DNA from: Aristolochia californica
Taxonomy: Eukaryota; Streptophyta; Magnoliopsida; Piperales; Aristolochiaceae
NCBI GenBank assembly: GCA_029961685.1
Contig: JARWKL010000001.1
Coordinates: 30,702,295 to 30,766,294 of the forward strand
Length of the DNA: 64,000 nucleotides
Reading direction: 5' to 3'
The notes below the pieces were generated by a model that was given only the letters and a program-made list of their open reading frames with translations, made no database searches and was not told the DNA's origin. Made by a program: the position numbers and the translations under genes. Positions 59,001 through 64,000 of the stretch are shown in pieces; position 1 is the stretch's first letter, and every line of letters begins with the position of its first letter.

Positions 59001-62000
59001 ATGGGCAAACATAATGCCATGTTTGACTCTGGTAAATATCCCACCGCACGTTCACTGGAGAATTTAATGTTATTCTCTTTTAAAGGTTAGGATCGATAGT
59101 TCATTTGCATCTTTAACATGTTTCAAGCATGCATCTCCATTTTTTAGAACATATGTAGAAAAATCTCTTTCTTATAAAATTCTGAGCTATTAGGGTTGAA
59201 CTATGGGAATTACCCAAACTTGGATAACAAAACTTTTGTGTTCATTTGTGGTGTGTGAATAAATTTTCCTGTACTTACATTTGTTAATTGCTTTAAATTC
59301 TTTCCATACATAAACTCTAAAATTTTCATTTTGTGGTGATCTATTTGCCTTTTATCTCTTTTTTTTTGTTTCAGAGATGAAGGGAATCTGAAAAGTCAAG
59401 TTTTTATTTAAGAAAAAAGTATGCATCTAAAACGGAAATGCACAATGGACAAATGTAGAGAGAGATAATTCCAAAAATTATCTGTAATTTTCAGAGATTG
59501 TAAACTCTTTTTAGTTTTTATATATCAGGCTTTGCAATCATCAGGAAAAGGGGAGGCAGGGGATTTTTAACTGAGCGTTGACTCCAATCCATAAGTCATT
59601 CCTTACAAAAATATAGCCTGTTACGATGATAAATCACTTTACAATCATCTAAGATCGTTAGGTCAACTTTTTGTAAATGGGCAAAATAATGGCTCTTTTG
59701 ACTCGAGCAAATATCCCAACACACGTTCACTTGAGAATTTAATGTTATTCTCTTTAAAAGGTTTGGATCCATATGTCATTTGCATCTTTAACAGGCTTCA
59801 AGCATGCATATCTATTTTTTAATACATGTGTAGAAAAATCTCTTTCTATTAAAATTCCGATCTATTAGGGTTGACTTAGTGGAATTTCCCAAACTTGAAT
59901 AACAAAACTTTTGTGTTAATTTGTGGTGGGTGATTAAATTTTCTTTACTTACATTTTTTTATTGCTTTAAATTCTATCCATTCATAAACTCTAAAATTTT
60001 AAGTTTGTTGTGATCTATTTTCCTTTTATTTCTTTTTTTTTGTTTACAAGATGAAGGGAAAATGATAACTCAGGTTTTGATTGACGAAAAAAGTATACAT
60101 CTAAAATGGAAATGTACAATGTACAAATGTAGAGAAAGATAATTCCAAAAAGTGTTTGTAATTTTTAGGGATTGTAAACTCTTTTTATTTTTTATATATT
60201 AGCTTCTGCAATCGTCGGAAAAAGGGAGAGGCGGGGGATTTTTAAACGAGTGTTGACTCCCAATCCATAAGTCATTCCTTACAAAAATATAGCCCTTTAC
60301 GCTGATAAATCACTTTACAATGATCTATGATTGTTAGGTCTGCTTTTTTGTAGATGGGAACAATAATGCCTTGTTTGACTCATGTAAATATCCCACCGCA
60401 CGGTCACTTGAGAATTTAATGTTATTCTCTTTAAATAGTTTGGATCCGTAGGTCATTTGTATCTTTAACATGTTTCAAGCATGCATATCAATTTTTTAAA
60501 ACATGTGTAGAAAAATCTCTTTCTTATAAAATTCCGAGCTATTAGGGTTGATCAAGAGGAATAACCCAAACTTGGACAACAAAACTATTGTGTTCATTTG
60601 TGGTGTGTGAATAAATTTTCTGTACTTACATTTGTTTATTGCTTTAAATTATTTCCATACATAAACTCTAAAATTTTCATTTTGTGGTGATCTATTTGCC
60701 ATTTATCTCTTTTTTTTTTGTTTACAAGATGAAGGGAAAGTGAAAACTCAAGTTTTTATTTAAGAAAAAAGTATACATCTAAAATTTAAATGCACAATGC
60801 AAAAATATAGAGAGAGATAATTCCAAAAAGTGTCTGTAATTTTTAGGGATTGTAAACTGTTTTTAGTTTTTATATATCAGGTTTTGCAATTGTCAGGAAA
60901 AGGGGGAGACGAGGGATTTTTAACTGAGTGTTGACTCCCAATCCATAAGTCATTCCTAACAAAAATATAGCCCGTTACGCACAATAAATCACTTTACAAT
61001 AAGCTATTATCGTTAGGTCAGCTTTTGTTAAATGGACAAAATAAAAGCTTGGTTGACTCGGGTAAATATCCCAATGCACGTCACTTGAGAATTTAATGTT
61101 ATTCTCTTTGAAAGGTTTGGATCCATAGGTCATTTGCATCTTTAACATGTTTCAAGCATGCATATCTGTTTTTTAAAACATGTGTAGAAAAATCTCTTTC
61201 TTATAAAATCCCAAGGTATTAGGGTTGAATTAGTGGAATTACCCAAACTTGGATATCAAAACTTTTGGGTTCATTTGTGGTGTGTAAATAAATTTTATTT
61301 TCTTACATTTGTTCATTGCTTTAAATTCTTTCCATCTATAAACTATAAAATTTTCATTTTGTTGAGATCTATTTGCCTTTTATTTCTTTTTTTTTGTTTA
61401 CGAGATGAAGGGAAAGTAAAAACTTGTGTTTTGATTTAAGAAAAAGTATACATTTAAAATGGAAATGCACAATGTAAAAATGTAAAGAGAGATAATTCCA
61501 AAAAGTGTTTGTAATTTTTAGGGATTGTAAACTCATTTTAGTTTTTATATATCAGGTTCTACAATCGTCGGGGAAAGGGGGAGGTGGTGGATTTTTAACA
61601 GGGTGTTGACTCCCAATCCATAAGTCATTCCTTACAAAAATATAGCCCATTACGCAAGATAAATCACTTTACAATCATCTAAGATCGTTAATTCAGCTTT
61701 TTGTAAATGGGCAAAATAATGGCTTGTTTGACTCGGGTAAATATCCCATCGCACGTTCACTTGAGGATTTAAAGTTATTCTCTTTAAAAGGTTTGGATCC
61801 ATAGGTCATTTGAATCTTTAACATGTTTCAAGCATGCATATCCATTTTTTAAAACACGTATAGAAAAATTTCTTTCTTATAAAATTCCAAGCTATGAGGG
61901 TTGAACTAGTGGAATTTCACAAACTTGGATAACAAAACTTTTGTGTTTATTTCTGGTATGTGAGTAAATTTTCTTTACATACATTTGTTCAATGCTTTAA

Positions 62001-64000
62001 ATTCTTTCCATACATCAACTCTAAAATTTTCATTTTGTTGTGATCTATTTGCCTTTTATATCTTTTTTTTTTTTGTTTACGAGATGAAGGGAAAGTGAAA
62101 ACTCAAGTTTTGATTTAAGAAAAAAGTATACATCTAAAATGGAAATGCACAATGAAAAAATGTAGAGAGAGATAATTCCAAAAAGTTTCTATAATTTTTA
62201 AGGATTATAAACTCTTTTTATTTTATATTTATCAGGTTCTCCAATCGTGTAAATATCACACCGCACGTTCACTTGAGAATTTAATGTTATTCACTTTAAA
62301 AGGTTTGGATCCATAGGTCATTTGCATCTTTAACATGTTTCAAGCATGCATATCCATTTTCTAAAACATGTGTAGAAAAATCTCTTTCTTATGAAATTCC
62401 TAGCTATTAAGGTTGAACTAGTGGATTTTCCCAAACTTGGATAACAAAACTTTTGTGTTCATTTGTGTTGTGTGAATAAATTTTCATTACTTACATTTCT
62501 TTATCACTTTATATTCTTTCCATACATAAACTTTAAAACTTTTATTTTGTTGTGATCTATTTTCCTTTTGTCTCTTTTTTTTGTTAACGAGATGAAGGGA
62601 AAGTGAAACCTCAAATTTTGATTTAAGAAAAAAGTATACATCTAAAAAGGAAATGCACAATGAACAAATGTAGTGAGAAATAATTCCAAAAACTGTCTAT
62701 AATTTTTATGGATTTTAAACTCTTTTTAGTTTTTAAATATCAGGTTCTGCAATCGTCGGGAAAAGGGGGAGGCGGGGGAGTTTTAACTGAGTGTTGCTCC
62801 CAATCCATAAGTCATTCCTTACAAAAATATAGCCGATTACGCATGATAAATCACTTTACAATCATCTATGATCGTTAGGTTAGCTTTATGTAAATGGGCA
62901 AAATAATGGTTTGTTTGATTGGGGTAAATATCCCACCGCGCGTTCACTTGAGAATTTAATGTTATTCTCTATAAAAAGTTTGGATCTATAGGACATTTGC
63001 ATCTTTAACATGTTTCAAGTATGCATATTTACTTTTTAAAACATGTGTAGAAAAATCACTTTCTTATAAAATCTCGTGCAATTAGGGTTGAATTAGTGGA
63101 ATTACCCAGACTTGGATAACAAAACTTTTGTGTTCAATTGTGGTGTTTGAATAAATTTTCTTTGCATACATTTTTTCATTGCTTTAAATTCTTTCCATCC
63201 ATAAACTATAAAATTTTCATTTTGTTGAGATGTATTTGCCTTTTATCTCTTTTTTTTTTTTTTTACGAGACGAAGGGAAAGTAAAAACTCTAGCTTTGAT
63301 TTAAGAAAAAAGTATACATCTAAAATGGAAATGCACAATGAAAAACTATAGAGAGAGATAATTCCAAAAAATGTTTGTAATTTTTAGGGATTGTAAAATC
63401 TTTTTTTTTGTATGTATCTGGTTTTGCAATCGTCAAGAAAAGGTGGAGGCGGTGGATTTTTAACTGAGTGTTGACTCCCAATCCATAAGTCATTCCTTAC
63501 AAAAATATAGCCCATTACGCATGATAAATCACTTTACAATCTATGATATTTAAGTCAGCTTTTTGTAAGTGGGCCAAATAATGGCTTTTTGACTCGGGTA
63601 AATATCCCCCTGCACGTTCACTTGAGAATTTAATGTTATTCTCTTTAAAAGGTTTGGATCCATAGGTCATTTTCATCTTTAACATGTTTCAACCATGCAT
63701 ATCCATTTTTTAAAACATACGTACAGAAATTTTCTTTTTTATAAAATTCTGAGATATTAGGGTTGAACTAGTGGAATTTCCCAAACTTGGGTAACAACAC
63801 TTTTGTGTTCATTTGTGGTGTGTGAATAAATTTTCTTTCTTACATTTTTTTATCGCTTTAAATTATTTCCATACATAAACTCTAAAACAGTCATTTGGTT
63901 GTTATCTATTTGCCTGTTATCTCTTTTTTTTGTTAACGAGATGAAGGGAACTTGAGAACTCAAGTTTTGATTTTGGAAAAAAGCATACATATAAAATGGA

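Larger units (their letters stand above)
42522..64000. repeat. Satellite array, right arm (about 677-bp monomer)
   Basis: The same monomer family and orientation as the left arm resume at once after the viral block and continue to the end of the window, about 32 copies. Several monomers are truncated or fused (near 44,760, 54,450 and 62,235), where one phase of the monomer jumps to another. Short frames at 44,226-44,456, 44,879-45,094, 50,283-50,498, 54,364-54,546 and 61,233-61,439 follow the repeat phase and are not genes. No unrelated sequence was seen. Confidence 0.97.

Noticed and set aside
42522..64000. CRISPR-like array from regular repeats
   Set aside because: Units are about 677 bp with no spacer-repeat division; this is a eukaryotic satellite.

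Overview
This window is plant nuclear heterochromatin: a long satellite array with a block of endogenous pararetrovirus (Caulimoviridae) DNA inside it. The plant call rests on the virus family (plants only), an initiator-tRNA-Met-type primer site, and in-frame stops that lie mostly in CG and CHG contexts, as expected after plant-style DNA methylation. I cannot name the host species. No host gene was found.

Layout. (1) 1-17,914: AT-rich satellite with a monomer of about 677 bp, roughly 26 tandem copies. (2) 17,915-42,521: a 24.6 kb viral block holding three genome-length copies. Copy A (plus, about 17,915-26,910) and copy B (plus, about 26,911-34,168) are head to tail. Copy C (minus, about 34,169-42,521) is inverted, tail to tail with B. 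(3) 42,522-64,000: the same satellite, about 32 more copies. A higher-order unit of about 9.2-9.4 kb (13-14 monomers) is superimposed on the array. The viral block interrupts one unit, and comparison with the uninterrupted unit (about 45,990-55,130) indicates that about 167 bp of satellite was lost at the insertion site.

Viral gene order, best read by combining copies: TATA box and about 1.1 kb leader with ACTGTTCA-type repeats; primer-binding site TGGTATCAGAGCC; ORF1 (unknown, read through the primer site, no in-frame ATG near its start); movement protein of the 30K superfamily; ORF3 (short coiled coil with a Pro-rich end, VAP-like) or, in copy B, an alternative ORF carrying a viroplasmin domain; ORF4, a 71-residue basic protein that is tandemly duplicated in copy C; coat protein with one CCHC zinc knuckle; protease-reverse transcriptase-RNase H; and a post-polymerase ORF7 of about 500 residues at the usual transactivator position. 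Neighbouring ORFs overlap by a few bases (often ATGA) or are 1-2 nt apart, which suggests polycistronic translation by termination-reinitiation. No integrase is present.

All three copies are broken. A has frameshifts in ORF1, MP and pol, stops in MP, ORF3, CP, pol and ORF7, and an ORF3-viroplasmin fusion. B lacks ORF1, MP and ORF3 but has the best-preserved pol (one stop). C has the most complete 5' half but has lost nearly all of pol. The most interesting points are the two alternative 5' modules that join the same ORF4 stop-start junction (possible multi-component or modular virus), the duplicated ORF4, and a viroplasmin domain located upstream of the coat protein rather than in ORF7.
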